A stretch of DNA of 64,000 bases from Amycolatopsis sp. DSM 110486. GTDB taxonomy: Bacteria; Actinomycetota; Actinomycetes; Mycobacteriales; Pseudonocardiaceae. The stretch spans positions 9,913,001 to 9,977,000 of the forward strand of contig NZ_CP080519.1 of the NCBI RefSeq assembly GCF_019468465.1, given 5' to 3'. The notes under the pieces are model-generated. The model ran no database searches and had not been told where the DNA came from. It saw nothing but the letters and a program-made list of their open reading frames with translations. The first letter of the stretch is position 1. The number at the start of each line of letters is the position of its first letter. Position numbers and translations under genes: made by a program. Shown here piece after piece: positions 7,289 through 16,862 of this stretch.

Positions 7289-8437
7289 TCAGCCGTCGCG
7301 TCGGCGCCACTCAAGCAGAGAAATCACCTGCCCATCACCTTCATCCCGACCTGTCTCTTGTTCTGTCGGAGCCAGGTCGACACTCGGGGTGCGCGACGTC
7401 ACAGTGCGGAAAAGTTCGGACGGGACTCGACATTGTTCTATGAGCTCTTCCGCACCGATTCCCTCGTGATCGAGGAGTTCCACCGCGCGCGGAAGAAGCG
7501 ATGGTTGTTCGATCGTCGTCACGAGGCCCGGCTCGTTCCGCCGCCATCCCCGGCTCGAGACTGTGGTCATGGCATTGCGGTATGACACGTCGCTGAGGCG
7601 TCCGAGACGCCTGGCCCGGTATAGCAATGCCTGCATACTGACGCCCCACTGCTCCTTCAACCGCGCCAGGGTCCGCCAGGCGCTGCTGTTCATCATGGTC
7701 GGCAATTGGTCAAAGATCTGGTCAGCTGGCATCAGCAGCGCGGCGGCGAACCGGTGTGCCTGATCTTCGACAATCCGCCCGCCGGGCTCGGCGTCGCTGT
7801 GCATCACCAAGTGCCCGAGTTCATGAGCGACGTCGAAACGTTGCCGGTAGTAGTCACGTTTGATCGGGTTGAGCACGACTACGGGACGCAGCTTGCTGTC
7901 GAACGAGTAAGCGTCGACTGACGCCGCTTGTGGCGGGCTGAACACCACGAGCACTCCATGGTTCTCAAGCAGGCGCACCAGGTGCCCCATCGGTCCTGGC
8001 TCCAGCACCCACGTGTCGCGCAGGGCGCGCGCGGCTCGTTCCGGGTGGTCGCTGGTGCGATCGTCGACGGACACCGGATAACCCGGTACATGGGGCTCCG
8101 GGAACTCAACGTGACGTTCAAGACTCAATGTGATGTCCACCGCGAGCTGGCCGTAGGCATAGGCCTGGTCCCTGGCGAGCTGCGTGGTCGACCGCAACGA
8201 ACGGAAGTGCGGGGTGGAGCTGACGGATGCGACATCTTCAGGGCGAACCGCGAAGAAGCCGGGGTCTACGGACAGTCCCAACGCCAGCTGTCCGACCGTG
8301 GCAGCAGTGGGGTGCTTGGCGCCCGACTCCCAGTTCGCCACCGCTGTCGCGCTCTTGCCGATCTTCGTCGCGAGCTCACTCTTGCGCAGACCAGCTAGGT
8401 GCCTGGCCAACGTCAGCCTGGCACCGTCGAACGCCAT
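7289..8437 (-). CDS. XRE regulator fused to ImmA/IrrE metallopeptidase
   Basis: 382 residues. The XRE helix-turn-helix spans about 5-60 (KSELATKIGKSATAVANWESG). An ImmA/IrrE peptidase domain follows, with H205-E-L-G-H209 as the zinc site. Such proteins repress a target and are inactivated by, or carry out, proteolysis in phage-derived elements and toxin-antitoxin systems. The ATG at 8437 has AGAGGT five bases upstream. The gene follows a hypothetical gene on the same strand by 34 bases, so the pair is probably an operon. Confidence 0.88.
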   Translation of the reverse strand: MAFDGARLTLARHLAGLRKSELATKIGKSATAVANWESGAKHPTAATVGQLALGLSVDPGFFAVRPEDVASVSSTPHFRSLRSTTQLARDQAYAYGQLAVDITLSLERHVEFPEPHVPGYPVSVDDRTSDHPERAARALRDTWVLEPGPMGHLVRLLENHGVLVVFSPPQAASVDAYSFDSKLRPVVVLNPIKRDYYRQRFDVAHELGHLVMHSDAEPGGRIVEDQAHRFAAALLMPADQIFDQLPTMMNSSAWRTLARLKEQWGVSMQALLYRARRLGRLSDVSYRNAMTTVSSRGWRRNEPGLVTTIEQPSLLPRAVELLDHEGIGAEELIEQCRVPSELFRTVTSRTPSVDLAPTEQETGRDEGDGQVISLLEWRRRDG

Positions 8438-8471
8438 GACGACCTCTGCCGCCCGGTCTCCTGATGACCTG

Positions 8472-9272
8472 TTAGAGCCCACCTGCACCACTGTCGCGAT
8501 CGTTACGTCGTTCTTCCGCGGACCGGCGCAGCCGGACCGGAGCATCCGACACCGTGCTGGGGCCGGTCGGCAGCGGCGTTCCGCCAGTCCGGCGCCCGCC
8601 ATCAGCCGGGAGCATACCCAAAAGATCTTGCTTCCAACGCCAGGCCTGGCCGCCACCCGAGTTCAGACGAGCTCGGCCGAAGACCAACTCGATGTTCCCA
8701 CTGATCGGGTCGAGACTGTGCGCAACGACGTACGTGACAAGGTCCAGATCCTCATCCAAGACCTCGAGTCCGCCGAGCTCTTCCAGGAACGCATCCTCGA
8801 ACAAGGACGGCTGTGAAGGCTCCGGGTCACGCTGGCCTGCCACGCGTTGTTTGGTCGGGCTCTTCTGCGGCCACGGCAGTGAGTCCAACTTTCCGAAGTC
8901 GCACGACGCGAGAAGGAATCGCAGCTGCTCGAACACCCAACCCGGGCTTCCGTTCAGGTTCGAACGGCGCACGAGGCCTGCGTCCAACTTCGGCATCGTG
9001 TCGATGTCCCGCCGAGTAAGCCCCTCGAACAGAAGATCGAGGTCAGCATCGTCATCACCCGATCGCACTGCGTATCGCTCGCACGCGAACACTCGATCGA
9101 GCCGATCTCGAAAGAGGGTGTAGCGCATGCTGCCGAGCAATGCTGCATCGTGCCCCTCGGCCTCGGAGTAGATGTCCAGCGCGCCACTCGTAGCGGACAG
9201 GTACGCCCATGTGACTCCCTGGAGCACACCTGCGCCACTGAGGCTCTCGATCACGTCCTGCGGTTCACTCAC
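8472..9272 (-). CDS. Hypothetical partner of the XRE-ImmA gene
   Basis: 266 residues from a GTG. I recognise no family. It has no membrane segment or signal peptide. The middle is acidic (EELGGLEVLDEDLDL) and the C-terminus is Arg/Gly-rich. It lies 34 bases upstream of the XRE-ImmA/IrrE gene in the same direction, the layout of two-gene toxin-antitoxin or phage-control modules. It could be the toxin or the substrate of the peptidase. Confidence 0.65.
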   Translation of the reverse strand: MSEPQDVIESLSGAGVLQGVTWAYLSATSGALDIYSEAEGHDAALLGSMRYTLFRDRLDRVFACERYAVRSGDDDADLDLLFEGLTRRDIDTMPKLDAGLVRRSNLNGSPGWVFEQLRFLLASCDFGKLDSLPWPQKSPTKQRVAGQRDPEPSQPSLFEDAFLEELGGLEVLDEDLDLVTYVVAHSLDPISGNIELVFGRARLNSGGGQAWRWKQDLLGMLPADGGRRTGGTPLPTGPSTVSDAPVRLRRSAEERRNDRDSGAGGL

Positions 9273-9486
9273 AAGAGGAAAGCTACACCATGGCCAGTAT
9301 TTTGCGCTTCAAACTCAACCTATACGGCGTGTTGCGCGTTGCCTTAACAACCTGGCACACAAAGTAGTCGTCGACAACATCGACACTGTCGACAAGGCCG
9401 CGTCATCCCTCCACGGCCTCCTGCCCCATCTCTCACGCGTGTTGCCGAGTATCGCCTTGACCTCGGCGATGTCGGCACAGGCGGAC

Positions 9487-9755
9487 TCAGGTCGGCTGGC
9501 GCGTCCCGATCTGGCGCGCGGCGCGGATCACTTGCTCGAAGTAGGCGCTCGGCGTACTGAAGTTGCGAGGCTGCGATGCGTCCCCCGCAGCTGGTCCATG
9601 AACATGGCCGCCTCGGCTTCGACGGAGAATAGTTCCCGCCGGATGCGGGCGATGCCTGCTGTGTCGCACAGACCGCGATCGGCGGCAGGTGCCGGGCCGC
9701 CCGGACTAGAAGCCCAAGCAGCAGTGTGCCCTGCGCCGATTGCGGGACCACGCAA
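9487..9755 (-). pseudogene. Degenerate, frameshifted coding remnant
   Basis: One minus-strand frame gives a protein-like stretch (IARIRRELFSVEAEAAMFMDQL) and a second frame continues plausibly (NFSTPSAYFEQVIRAARQIG) to a stop. This suggests a gene fragment with one frameshift near 9575. No family could be assigned. The surrounding 9273-9486 shows nothing. Confidence 0.3.
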
Positions 9756-9768
9756 TCAACGCAGGGCA
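9727..9768. terminator. Strong hairpin downstream of the I36-like gene
   Basis: Arms TGCCCTGCG/CGCAGGGCA (9 bp) and GATTGCG/CGCAATC (7 bp) are stacked with one 2-base internal loop and a 6-base terminal loop. It begins about 30 bases past the stop of the minus-strand gene ending at 9800. Confidence 0.75.
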
Positions 9769-9799
9769 AAGGAGAATCCGCGTGCAAATCGGTGCTCTA

Positions 9800-10255
9800 C
9801 TAGAGGCGCTTCACGGATGAGTCGAAGTTGTTGCCGCCGTAATAGGTGAAGTTGTACCGGGAGTTCGGCGGATCACAGTTTCGTCGGCCGGTGTAGTTGT
9901 ACCCCTCGTACAGGCAGAAGTTCCACGGTGAGCGGTTCCACTGCGCGCTCGCGGCCTTGTCCAGGCCCTGGTTGGCGAGGTTCGGCGAGCCGGTCTTGAA
10001 GAAGGCCATCGCTCCTGCACCGTCGTAGCCGTCAAAAAGACAGTAGTAGCCCTGTGGGCAGCGGTGCCATCCACCAGCCTGGCCCGTTACGACTCCGTTG
10101 CTCTTTCCCGAGCCGACGATGGACTGCTGGACTTCGGCCCGGAACGCACTCTCCGACCAACGCGCGGTCGCAGCGTGCGCGGGAGCCTGAACGAGAACGC
10201 TGCCGGCCAGCAGCAATCCGAGCGAGGGCAGGAGACAGCGGGCTGTTTTAGACAT
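9800..10255 (-). CDS. Secreted peptidase inhibitor I36-like protein
   Basis: 151 residues. The N-terminus is a Sec signal peptide (MSKTARC, a hydrophobic LLPSLGLLLAGSVLVQ core, cleavage near AHA-AT). The mature part has CPQGYYCLFDGYDGAG and WNFCLYEGYNYTG, the paired Cys/aromatic repeats of the actinobacterial I36 (SMPI-like, gamma-crystallin-type) family. It would be exported and may inhibit metalloproteases or bind the cell surface. ATG 10255 was chosen because AAGGGA sits six bases upstream and the signal peptide begins directly after it. Confidence 0.82.
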   Translation of the reverse strand: MSKTARCLLPSLGLLLAGSVLVQAPAHAATARWSESAFRAEVQQSIVGSGKSNGVVTGQAGGWHRCPQGYYCLFDGYDGAGAMAFFKTGSPNLANQGLDKAASAQWNRSPWNFCLYEGYNYTGRRNCDPPNSRYNFTYYGGNNFDSSVKRL

Positions 10256-10325
10256 AGGTGTTCCCTTCGATGAATTGCGTACTTTCGATTCGAAGGACTT
10301 GCCGACCACTCAAGCCCCGCGCGAC

Positions 10326-10514
10326 CTACCGCTCAGGCCGGCTGGCTGCTCCGCGGACGGAGGCAGCCTCGCGGACCTGCTTCCACGATTGGCAGCGGTC
10401 ACACCAGGCGTAGCCGGGGCCAGCAGCAGGATCGGCCGCCAGGTCGTCGAGGGTGTTCTCGTCCGCATCGCTGACCGTGCTGCGGTGACCGCATTGCAGC
10501 GTGTAGTGCGCCAC
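10326..10514 (-). CDS. Small zinc-ribbon-like protein
   Basis: A 62-residue ORF starting at GTG with a near-perfect AGAAGGAGGAAC ribosome site. QCGH near the N-terminus and WCDRC in the middle form a C-x-H/C-x2-C pattern able to bind one zinc. No family name can be given. It is probably transcribed from the 10515-10891 gap it shares with the divergent SDR gene. Longer in-frame starts exist but lack a ribosome site. Confidence 0.55.
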   Translation of the reverse strand: MAHYTLQCGHRSTVSDADENTLDDLAADPAAGPGYAWCDRCQSWKQVREAASVRGAASRPER

Positions 10515-10891
10515 GTTCCTCCTTCTGTGTTCGAGCGACATCTCGCCCGGAGAGCCCGCTGGCGGGCCCGCGAAGTCGCCATGGCGGGTGGCGTCCGGCG
10601 ACGACGGACGCCACCCGGCCGGCATGCGGATCGACCGAGTGACGCGGCGGAGACCCGGCGGTACGCGTCACGCTGAGGGGGTTGCCGGTTCGCATGAGTC
10701 CACTGTGGCCATTCGTGCACACGACCGGAAGCGATGAGCGAACACAGCCGTGTCCTGATTGTGTGCCGACGTGGTGACAGTCTTGGCAAGAAGAAAACAG
10801 TTGCCAACGAACAGCAATCCGCGCACTCCGTGGCTCCGTGATCAACTCTGCGGTAGCGTCGAATTCGAACCTGGCGAACAGAGGGGGATGG

Positions 10892-11641
10892 ATGGGCAAG
10901 CTGTCTGGGCACGTCGCCGTGGTGACCGGTGGAGCGCGCGGCCTGGGACGCCAGATCGTCGAGGCCATGGCGGGCGAGGGCGCCGCGGTGGCGATCGCCA
11001 GTCGTCACGGCGATGCATGTACGGAAGCCGCTGAGCAGATCAGGCGGGACCACGACGTCGACGCCATCGGCGTCGAGTGCAACATCGGGTCCTGGAGCGC
11101 ATGCGACAGCCTCGTCGAGACCGTCTACGCGAGGTTCGGCCGCGCCGACGTGTTGGTGAACAACGCCGGCATGGCGCTGCCGTACCGGACGATCGACGAC
11201 CTTGACGAGCGAATGTGGCGCAAGGTGCTCGAGGTGAACCTCCTCGGCGCGGTCTCGCTGTCTCAGAGCTTCGGCGCCAGGATGGCCGAGGCCGGCAGCG
11301 GATCGATCATCAACATCACGTCAACCGGCGCGGTTCGACCGAAAGATCCCTTTGTTCCGTACGCGGTGGCCAAGGCGGGCCTGAACACCTTGACGCAGGC
11401 GCACGCGCAGGCGTTCGGCCCGATGGGTGTTCGAGTGAACGCCATTCAGTGCGGCCCATTTCGGACACGAATGGCCGAAGCGTGGGATGAGAAGGCTGTT
11501 GCCGTTCTCGAACGCACCGCCGCTCTGCGCCGGATTGGCGACCCGGAAGAGATCCGCGCCGCAGCGGTGTACCTCGCCACCAGCGACTCGGCGTTCGTGA
11601 CCGGCACGATCCTTCAGCTCGATGGTGGCGCGACCTTCTGA
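10892..11641 (+). CDS. Short-chain dehydrogenase/reductase (SDR)
   Basis: 249 residues, classical SDR length. TGGARGLG at 12-19 binds NAD(P), NNAG is present, and the catalytic set is Ser (INITSTG), then YAVAK. The C-terminus VTGTILQLDGGATF is typical of FabG-like members. The substrate is unknown. Of the two ATGs after the GAGGGGG ribosome site, 10892 is the one in frame. The divergent gap 10515-10891 contains no other recognisable feature. Confidence 0.9.
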   Translation: MGKLSGHVAVVTGGARGLGRQIVEAMAGEGAAVAIASRHGDACTEAAEQIRRDHDVDAIGVECNIGSWSACDSLVETVYARFGRADVLVNNAGMALPYRTIDDLDERMWRKVLEVNLLGAVSLSQSFGARMAEAGSGSIINITSTGAVRPKDPFVPYAVAKAGLNTLTQAHAQAFGPMGVRVNAIQCGPFRTRMAEAWDEKAVAVLERTAALRRIGDPEEIRAAAVYLATSDSAFVTGTILQLDGGATF

Positions 11642-11697
11642 GCCCTCGAAATTCGCTTCGCAGTGTCCCGGGTGGACACGCCGGATAGGATGATCTT

Positions 11698-12774
11698 GTG
11701 AGCGCCGGAGAACAGGCCGCATCGGGCCGACGGACGTTTCGCGACCTCGGGTCGTGGATGGTCTTCGACGCACAGAGCCGCTTGTACGCGATCGGCGAAC
11801 GCCTGTACGACGGGGTGTCGATCAACAACTCCGACAACGCGGCCCGCAAGCTACTACCGCCGCTGATTGCCCTGGCTCGGCGCACCCGCGAGCCCGTCCA
11901 CCAGGAGCGCTCGTACGCCCGCAGCACGTTCGAGGTCCTGGTCAAGCCGGTGCTCGGCGGGCGAGACGGAACGCCCATCGCCTTCCTGAGCCGCTACGTC
12001 TATCCAGGCGACCCACTCTCAGCGGCGCCCTTGGTCGCCGCTTGGGAGTGGGAAGAACCCTCCGCCGGCTCCGACGGATCGCTTCAGCACTGGTGGGGTG
12101 CTGACGCACCCGCGCTCTACGGGGTGGCCCCGCCATCGCCAGGCTGGGAGGGCGGCCGCAGCGGGCGCGACCCGTACCGGTTCATGAATTCGATCCTGGT
12201 CGAGGACCACCGCATCCCCACCACCGCAGTCATCTCCGACTTCCGCAGTTCGGCCGTCGGCACGCCCCTGATCAGATACATGGAGCAGCAGCACGCTGCA
12301 AGCGGCGAACGGCGGGTCATCCGTGCGGTGGGGCAGAAGAAGTCCGACCGCCTCTACGCCGGCTTTTCGATGCGGGTCGACCCGGCCGCGGCAAGGCAGG
12401 CCGTGGAGCCCCCGCTGCTCCAGCAGCTCAGCGCCTGCGCGGCCCTCATCGAGGACCCGCTGATTATCGTCGACTCGATCCTCGACGCGGTCGTGATGAC
12501 CAGCCCTGACTACCCCGCCGAACAGTCCCCGATACCCGACAAAAGCAAGCTCGCCGAACTGCTGGAACCGGAGGACGTCCACGCTGTGCTCAAGCTCGTC
12601 CGCGACGCTGCGGCTCATCCGGCGAGCCGACTTCCGGCGGTGGCCGCCCGCGTCAGGAGAGCGGACGGCTCGGTGTGGCGGGTGCGCGTCCACGCAGTGG
12701 GCGTCAGCGCCGGCACCACGCCAATCGGCCAGTTCGTCATGTGCCGCCTCGAACCTGGCGACGACCGACCTTAG
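11698..12774 (+). CDS. PAS-like sensory/hypothetical protein
   Basis: 358 residues from a GTG. There is no DNA-binding or catalytic domain I can name. The N-terminal part (about 15-110) and the C-terminal part (about 285-350, with ARVRRADGSVWRVRVHAV) each look like PAS-type sheets; the middle carries WEWEEP and a long linker. It is likely an intracellular sensor or scaffold. It stands alone and ends at a shared terminator with the convergent STAND gene. Confidence 0.6.
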   Translation: MSAGEQAASGRRTFRDLGSWMVFDAQSRLYAIGERLYDGVSINNSDNAARKLLPPLIALARRTREPVHQERSYARSTFEVLVKPVLGGRDGTPIAFLSRYVYPGDPLSAAPLVAAWEWEEPSAGSDGSLQHWWGADAPALYGVAPPSPGWEGGRSGRDPYRFMNSILVEDHRIPTTAVISDFRSSAVGTPLIRYMEQQHAASGERRVIRAVGQKKSDRLYAGFSMRVDPAAARQAVEPPLLQQLSACAALIEDPLIIVDSILDAVVMTSPDYPAEQSPIPDKSKLAELLEPEDVHAVLKLVRDAAAHPASRLPAVAARVRRADGSVWRVRVHAVGVSAGTTPIGQFVMCRLEPGDDRP

Positions 12775-12778
12775 CGGC

Positions 12779-12822
12779 CGAGAGGTCGCCGCCCTGATCA
12801 CAGCACCGGCGACGGCCTCTCG
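12779..12822. terminator. Shared hairpin terminator between convergent genes
   Basis: CGAGAGG and TCGCCG (12779-12791) pair with CGGCGA and CCTCTCG (12807-12822), with a 3-base bulge on one side. It lies between the plus gene ending at 12774 and the minus gene ending at 12835. Confidence 0.65.
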
Positions 12823-12834
12823 TCCACCTGCTGA

Positions 12835-15111
12835 TCAAGAAGCTGGCGCATCCGGGGCGTTCAGGACCGCGTTGAGCGACGCGATCTGCGCTTGGATGTC
12901 GAAAGCGCGCGGGTCGTGCAATGTCTCAAGGATCTCGGCGGCCTCGCGATATGCCTCGCGGGCGTTGCGGTCGTGGCCGAGCTTGCTCAGGACTTCGCCC
13001 CGCACGGTCAGAGTGTCGGCTTCCGCCCAACGCTCGCGGCTTGTCCGCCGCAGTTCGAGAGCTTTGTCCAGATGCGTCAGCGCCGGCCGATAAGACCCAT
13101 GCTGCAATAGCAGCAACCCGAGCTGGTGGTGGGCCAAGCTGATCGCGCTCTTCGTGCCAGACCGCTCCGCCAGCTCGAGGGCATCGTAGGCCGTCTCCGC
13201 CGCCCTTTCGTCCTCCCCGAGCTGCTGCTGCTCGCCCGCGAGCATCGCCTTCGACACGGCGACGCCGAAGTCGAGGCCGGCCTCGGAGAAGAGCTGTTCG
13301 GCGCGCGCATACAACTCGCGGGCTTCGTCCGCGTGTCGAAGAGACGCGTGCGCGGACGCAAGCGCGAACGCCGTCCAAGCCTCCAGGAGGTCGTCCCGGT
13401 CATCGGCCCCGAGTTCTCCCTGCAGCCGCAGCCCGGTCTGGAGCAGCAGGATCGCATCATCGGTATGGCCCACTTCGTGCCGGACCCAGCCCAGGCTCAA
13501 CATGCTCCGCGCATGTCCGGCGCGGTTGTCAGCCCGGAGCGCCGCCGCCCGCCCGTCTGTGGCCGCAGCCAGCCAGGCACGCCAGTTCTTGGTGATGTAG
13601 AAGTACGGGAGCAGCATGGCCGGCAACTTCCAGCCGAGGTCGCCCGCTGCGACGCTACGTGCGACCCACAGGATGGCCTCGGCCTCGATTCCGAACCAGG
13701 TCAACGCGGCGTCATAGTCGTTGCGCCCGAACGACAGCGGCACGACGTCCTTGACGGAATCCAATGCGAGCCCCGTGCCAGCCCAGTCTGGCGCCAAGGC
13801 GTTGCTGGCCGCGTGGGTTGTCGCTGCGTACCAGTGCAGCAGCCGGTGGCGAGCCCTGTCGAGCTCACGTGGCGGTTCGTCGGCGCCGGCGCGTTCGTGG
13901 GCGTAGGCGCGCAAGAGGTGGTTCATCCGCATGCGGCCGTTCTCGACGAGCTCGACGAGGTGTGCGCGGTGCAGGACGTCGAGTGCCCGGCCGGCTTCGG
14001 CAACGGTGATCTCACCCAGCGCGGCGGTGGATTCCGGGCTGATCACGGCTGTCGGGCTGGTACCGAGCAATCGGAAGATTCGCGCCGGTTGTGACGGGAG
14101 CGCCAGGTAGGACACGTCCAGCACGGCGCGGATGTTGACGGCCGGGTCGGACGAGGTGAACAGTGCCAGCCGTTCCGGCATCGTGGAGAGCTGGCCGGCG
14201 ACCTGGTCGAGGGTATGGCCGCCGTGCTTCGCGTACTCGGCCGCGATGCGGATCGCCATTGGGAGCCGCCCAGCGCACCTCACGATCTTCTCAGCCGCGC
14301 GGAGGTCGGCATTCACCCGTGCTTCCCCCACACGACAGCGCAGCAACGTCATTGCCTCGTCGACGGGAAGAGGCGGCAGCTCGATCTGCACCGCCCCGGT
14401 GTGGGTCAGCAAGGCGCCCTGGTGCTCTCGGCTGGTCACGATGAGAACACTTCCCGCGCCGGGCAGCAGTGGCCGGACCTGCTGGTAGTCCGCCGCGTTG
14501 TCCAGGATCACGATGGACGGACGGCTTGACAGGCGAGACCGGTATCGCGCCGCGCGTTCTTCGACCGTCCCCGTGAGCTCGGAGCCAGGGGCTCCCAGCG
14601 CACGCAGGAAGCCGTCGAGCACTGCGCCGGGTTCCGCCGGCCTACCGGCCGCCAGCCCGCGCAAGTCGACGAACAAGCAGCCGCCCGGATATCGCTCCTG
14701 GACCTGCGACGCCCACTGAATCGCCAGTTCCGTCTTGCCCGCCCAGAAGCCGCCTTCGATGAGCACTGTGACCGCGGTCCCGTCCTCGTCCCGGGCTGCC
14801 ACGGCATCATCCAGCTGACGGAGATACCCCTGGCGGCCGGTGAAGTCCGAGGCCGGCGGGGGCAGCTGCATCGGCCGAACGTGGCCGCCATCGAGCCGCT
14901 GCTCAGTGGCTATCCGCACCAGTTCGCCGTCGGCGCCGAGGACTTCATCCAGCCTGTCCACCACCGCCGGCCGCCGGCCTCGGTGGCCGTTGAAGACCTT
15001 GGAGACGTAGCTTTCGCTGTAGCCCGCCTGGCTCGCGATCTCCCTGAGCGTCAGGCCCTTCTCTCGACACAGCCGCCGCGCGGCCAGCGCGAAGACGCTT
15101 TGATCCCTCAT
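12835..15111 (-). CDS. STAND NTPase regulator: HTH, NB-ARC-like ATPase, TPR repeats
   Basis: 758 residues. A helix-turn-helix spans 1-60 (LREIASQAGYSESYVSKVFNG). The P-loop is GGFWAGKTE with K126 and T127, and Walker B is SIVILDNAAD. Winged-helix and arm regions follow, then C-terminal TPRs from about 470 to 740. This is the AfsR/SARP-like or GutR-like STAND layout: a signal binds, the ATPase oligomerises and the HTH acts on DNA. ATG 15111 has GGGGAGG upstream. The 519-base gap 15112-15630 has an AT-richer patch (15400-15470) but no clear gene. Confidence 0.85.
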   Translation of the reverse strand: MRDQSVFALAARRLCREKGLTLREIASQAGYSESYVSKVFNGHRGRRPAVVDRLDEVLGADGELVRIATEQRLDGGHVRPMQLPPPASDFTGRQGYLRQLDDAVAARDEDGTAVTVLIEGGFWAGKTELAIQWASQVQERYPGGCLFVDLRGLAAGRPAEPGAVLDGFLRALGAPGSELTGTVEERAARYRSRLSSRPSIVILDNAADYQQVRPLLPGAGSVLIVTSREHQGALLTHTGAVQIELPPLPVDEAMTLLRCRVGEARVNADLRAAEKIVRCAGRLPMAIRIAAEYAKHGGHTLDQVAGQLSTMPERLALFTSSDPAVNIRAVLDVSYLALPSQPARIFRLLGTSPTAVISPESTAALGEITVAEAGRALDVLHRAHLVELVENGRMRMNHLLRAYAHERAGADEPPRELDRARHRLLHWYAATTHAASNALAPDWAGTGLALDSVKDVVPLSFGRNDYDAALTWFGIEAEAILWVARSVAAGDLGWKLPAMLLPYFYITKNWRAWLAAATDGRAAALRADNRAGHARSMLSLGWVRHEVGHTDDAILLLQTGLRLQGELGADDRDDLLEAWTAFALASAHASLRHADEARELYARAEQLFSEAGLDFGVAVSKAMLAGEQQQLGEDERAAETAYDALELAERSGTKSAISLAHHQLGLLLLQHGSYRPALTHLDKALELRRTSRERWAEADTLTVRGEVLSKLGHDRNAREAYREAAEILETLHDPRAFDIQAQIASLNAVLNAPDAPAS

Positions 15112-15630
15112 CAGTTGCCTCCCCAAGCAACAGCGCGTTCCGGCCGGCAGAACCCTGCAGCTGCGACGCATCAGCGCACATTGTCTCCGAGCAGGGTGTT
15201 CCGACGGCGAAATCGATGTGATCAAAAACCGCTCCGACGTTCGCCGGATGCAGGTTTCAGAGTCAACTTCACATCAAGATCGCGACCGATCATGAAGAAG
15301 CCTCATAACCGATCTCCTCCCACGCCGATGACCGTGTCTTCAACCAGCGGGCCAGGCTCAGCCACGCGGCCGCCCTCCCCTCGAGGCGACTCGATCAGCA
15401 GGCCTCCATAAATACCTTGATCAACTTGGAAGCATCAACACCGTTGCTGAGCATTAACTCTTCCGGGTGATAGATGTCAGTAGTTTCACCTATGCGACCA
15501 CACAGATGCGCGGCGAGACACCTGAGCAATGGACCTTTATCGTCACGGACCAAAGCTGGTCCGACAAGAACGTGTGCTCGAAAGCAGCGGTGCCGTTGCT
15601 CGGTTCGACGGCACCTGTTCAGCTGTGCGG

Positions 15631-16839
15631 TCAGTGAGGGACTGCTGCTCCGGCGATCGCGAGCAATGACCCAGCTCCCGCGGCGAGGAGCAGGGTGGTG
15701 ACGACACCGCGTTTGAGCGCCAGCAGCAGGATCGCGGCGCCGAGCAGGATCGCGTACTGCCAGAGCTCGGTGAGGCTCAGCGCCAACGGGATGGCTGAGC
15801 CGAGAATCGCGCCGACCGCGGCAGGGCCCGCGCCGTCGAGGAACGCGCGTACATGTGGATTACCGCGTAGCCTGTCGAAGTGTCGGGCTCCGAGCAAGAT
15901 GAACGTGAAGGACGGGGTGAATGCGACGACTGAGGCGAGGATGCCGCCGGACAGCCCCGCCGCGGCGTAGCCGACCACGGCGACCGTTTGGACGACCGGG
16001 CCGGGGGTGATCTGGCCGAGGGCGACCGCGCTGAGGAATTGGCCTCCGGTCATCCAGTGGTAGGTGTTGACCGCGTCGTGCTGCATGAGCGGAATGATCA
16101 CGAAGCCGCCGCCGTACGACAGTGCGCCCACCTTGAGCGCCACCCATGCCACCGTCAGGAACACCCCCGCTCCTGCGGCACTCGTGACTGCGGTGGCCAG
16201 CGGTTTCGCGGGCAACGCGAACAGGGTCGCGGCCGAACCGCTGCGGTGAGCGCGTTGCACGGTCAGTTCGATGACGCCGCAGGCAAGCAGGACAAGCACC
16301 AGCCACGGCCCCAAAGTCGCCGTCGCGGTACCACCGGCAACGACGTACAGGCCCCACCGCACGCGGCTCGTCATGCCCGCGCGACGCCAGCCGGCCGGGA
16401 TCAGGCCCACGCCGGCGTGCGCGGCGACGGCCGCCACCGCCGCGCCGGCACCCGCACCGGCGCCGCGCACCCACGTCGGCGGGGACCCCACGAGGAACAA
16501 GGCGGCCAAGCCGAGGATGACGATCAATCCGGGCACAATGAACGCCGCCCCGCCGACCAGCGCGCCCACCCGGCCGCGTACCCGCCAGGCGGTGAAAATT
16601 GCCAGCTGCGTGGAGGCCGGGCCCGGCAGCAGGTTGCACGCGGCGATCGCGTCCTCGAACTCCTGCCCCGATAACCACTTCCGCCGTTGAACGCGCAACG
16701 CGCGCAACAGAGCGATGTGTGTGGGCGGGCCACCGAATCCGATGCAGCCGATCCGGCCCCATTGCCTCAGAACGATGCCCAGGCTGGGCGCCCCGTCGGT
16801 GGTGGATGGTTCAGGTGCGTTCGCAGTGTGGTCGAACAT
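15631..16839 (-). CDS. chrA: Chromate transporter ChrA
   Basis: 402 residues with two CHR domains, the long bidomain form. The N-terminal half has FGGPPTHIALL and NLLPGPASTQLA. The second half has YGGGFVIIPLMQ and ITPGPVVQTVAVVGYAAAG. The whole chain is hydrophobic with about ten membrane segments. The family exports chromate by proton antiport. ATG 16839 has AGGAG upstream. It is the last gene of an operon with the VOC and ArsR-phosphatase genes. Confidence 0.92.
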   Translation of the reverse strand: MFDHTANAPEPSTTDGAPSLGIVLRQWGRIGCIGFGGPPTHIALLRALRVQRRKWLSGQEFEDAIAACNLLPGPASTQLAIFTAWRVRGRVGALVGGAAFIVPGLIVILGLAALFLVGSPPTWVRGAGAGAGAAVAAVAAHAGVGLIPAGWRRAGMTSRVRWGLYVVAGGTATATLGPWLVLVLLACGVIELTVQRAHRSGSAATLFALPAKPLATAVTSAAGAGVFLTVAWVALKVGALSYGGGFVIIPLMQHDAVNTYHWMTGGQFLSAVALGQITPGPVVQTVAVVGYAAAGLSGGILASVVAFTPSFTFILLGARHFDRLRGNPHVRAFLDGAGPAAVGAILGSAIPLALSLTELWQYAILLGAAILLLALKRGVVTTLLLAAGAGSLLAIAGAAVPH

Positions 16840-16862
16840 CGGCTCCTGCTCGGGGTCCGGGG

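Noticed and set aside
15282..15325. 10-codon minus-strand ORF (MRLLHDRSRS) with a good GGGAGGAG site upstream of the STAND gene
   Set aside because: Too short to support as a leader peptide; no attenuator hairpin was seen beside it.
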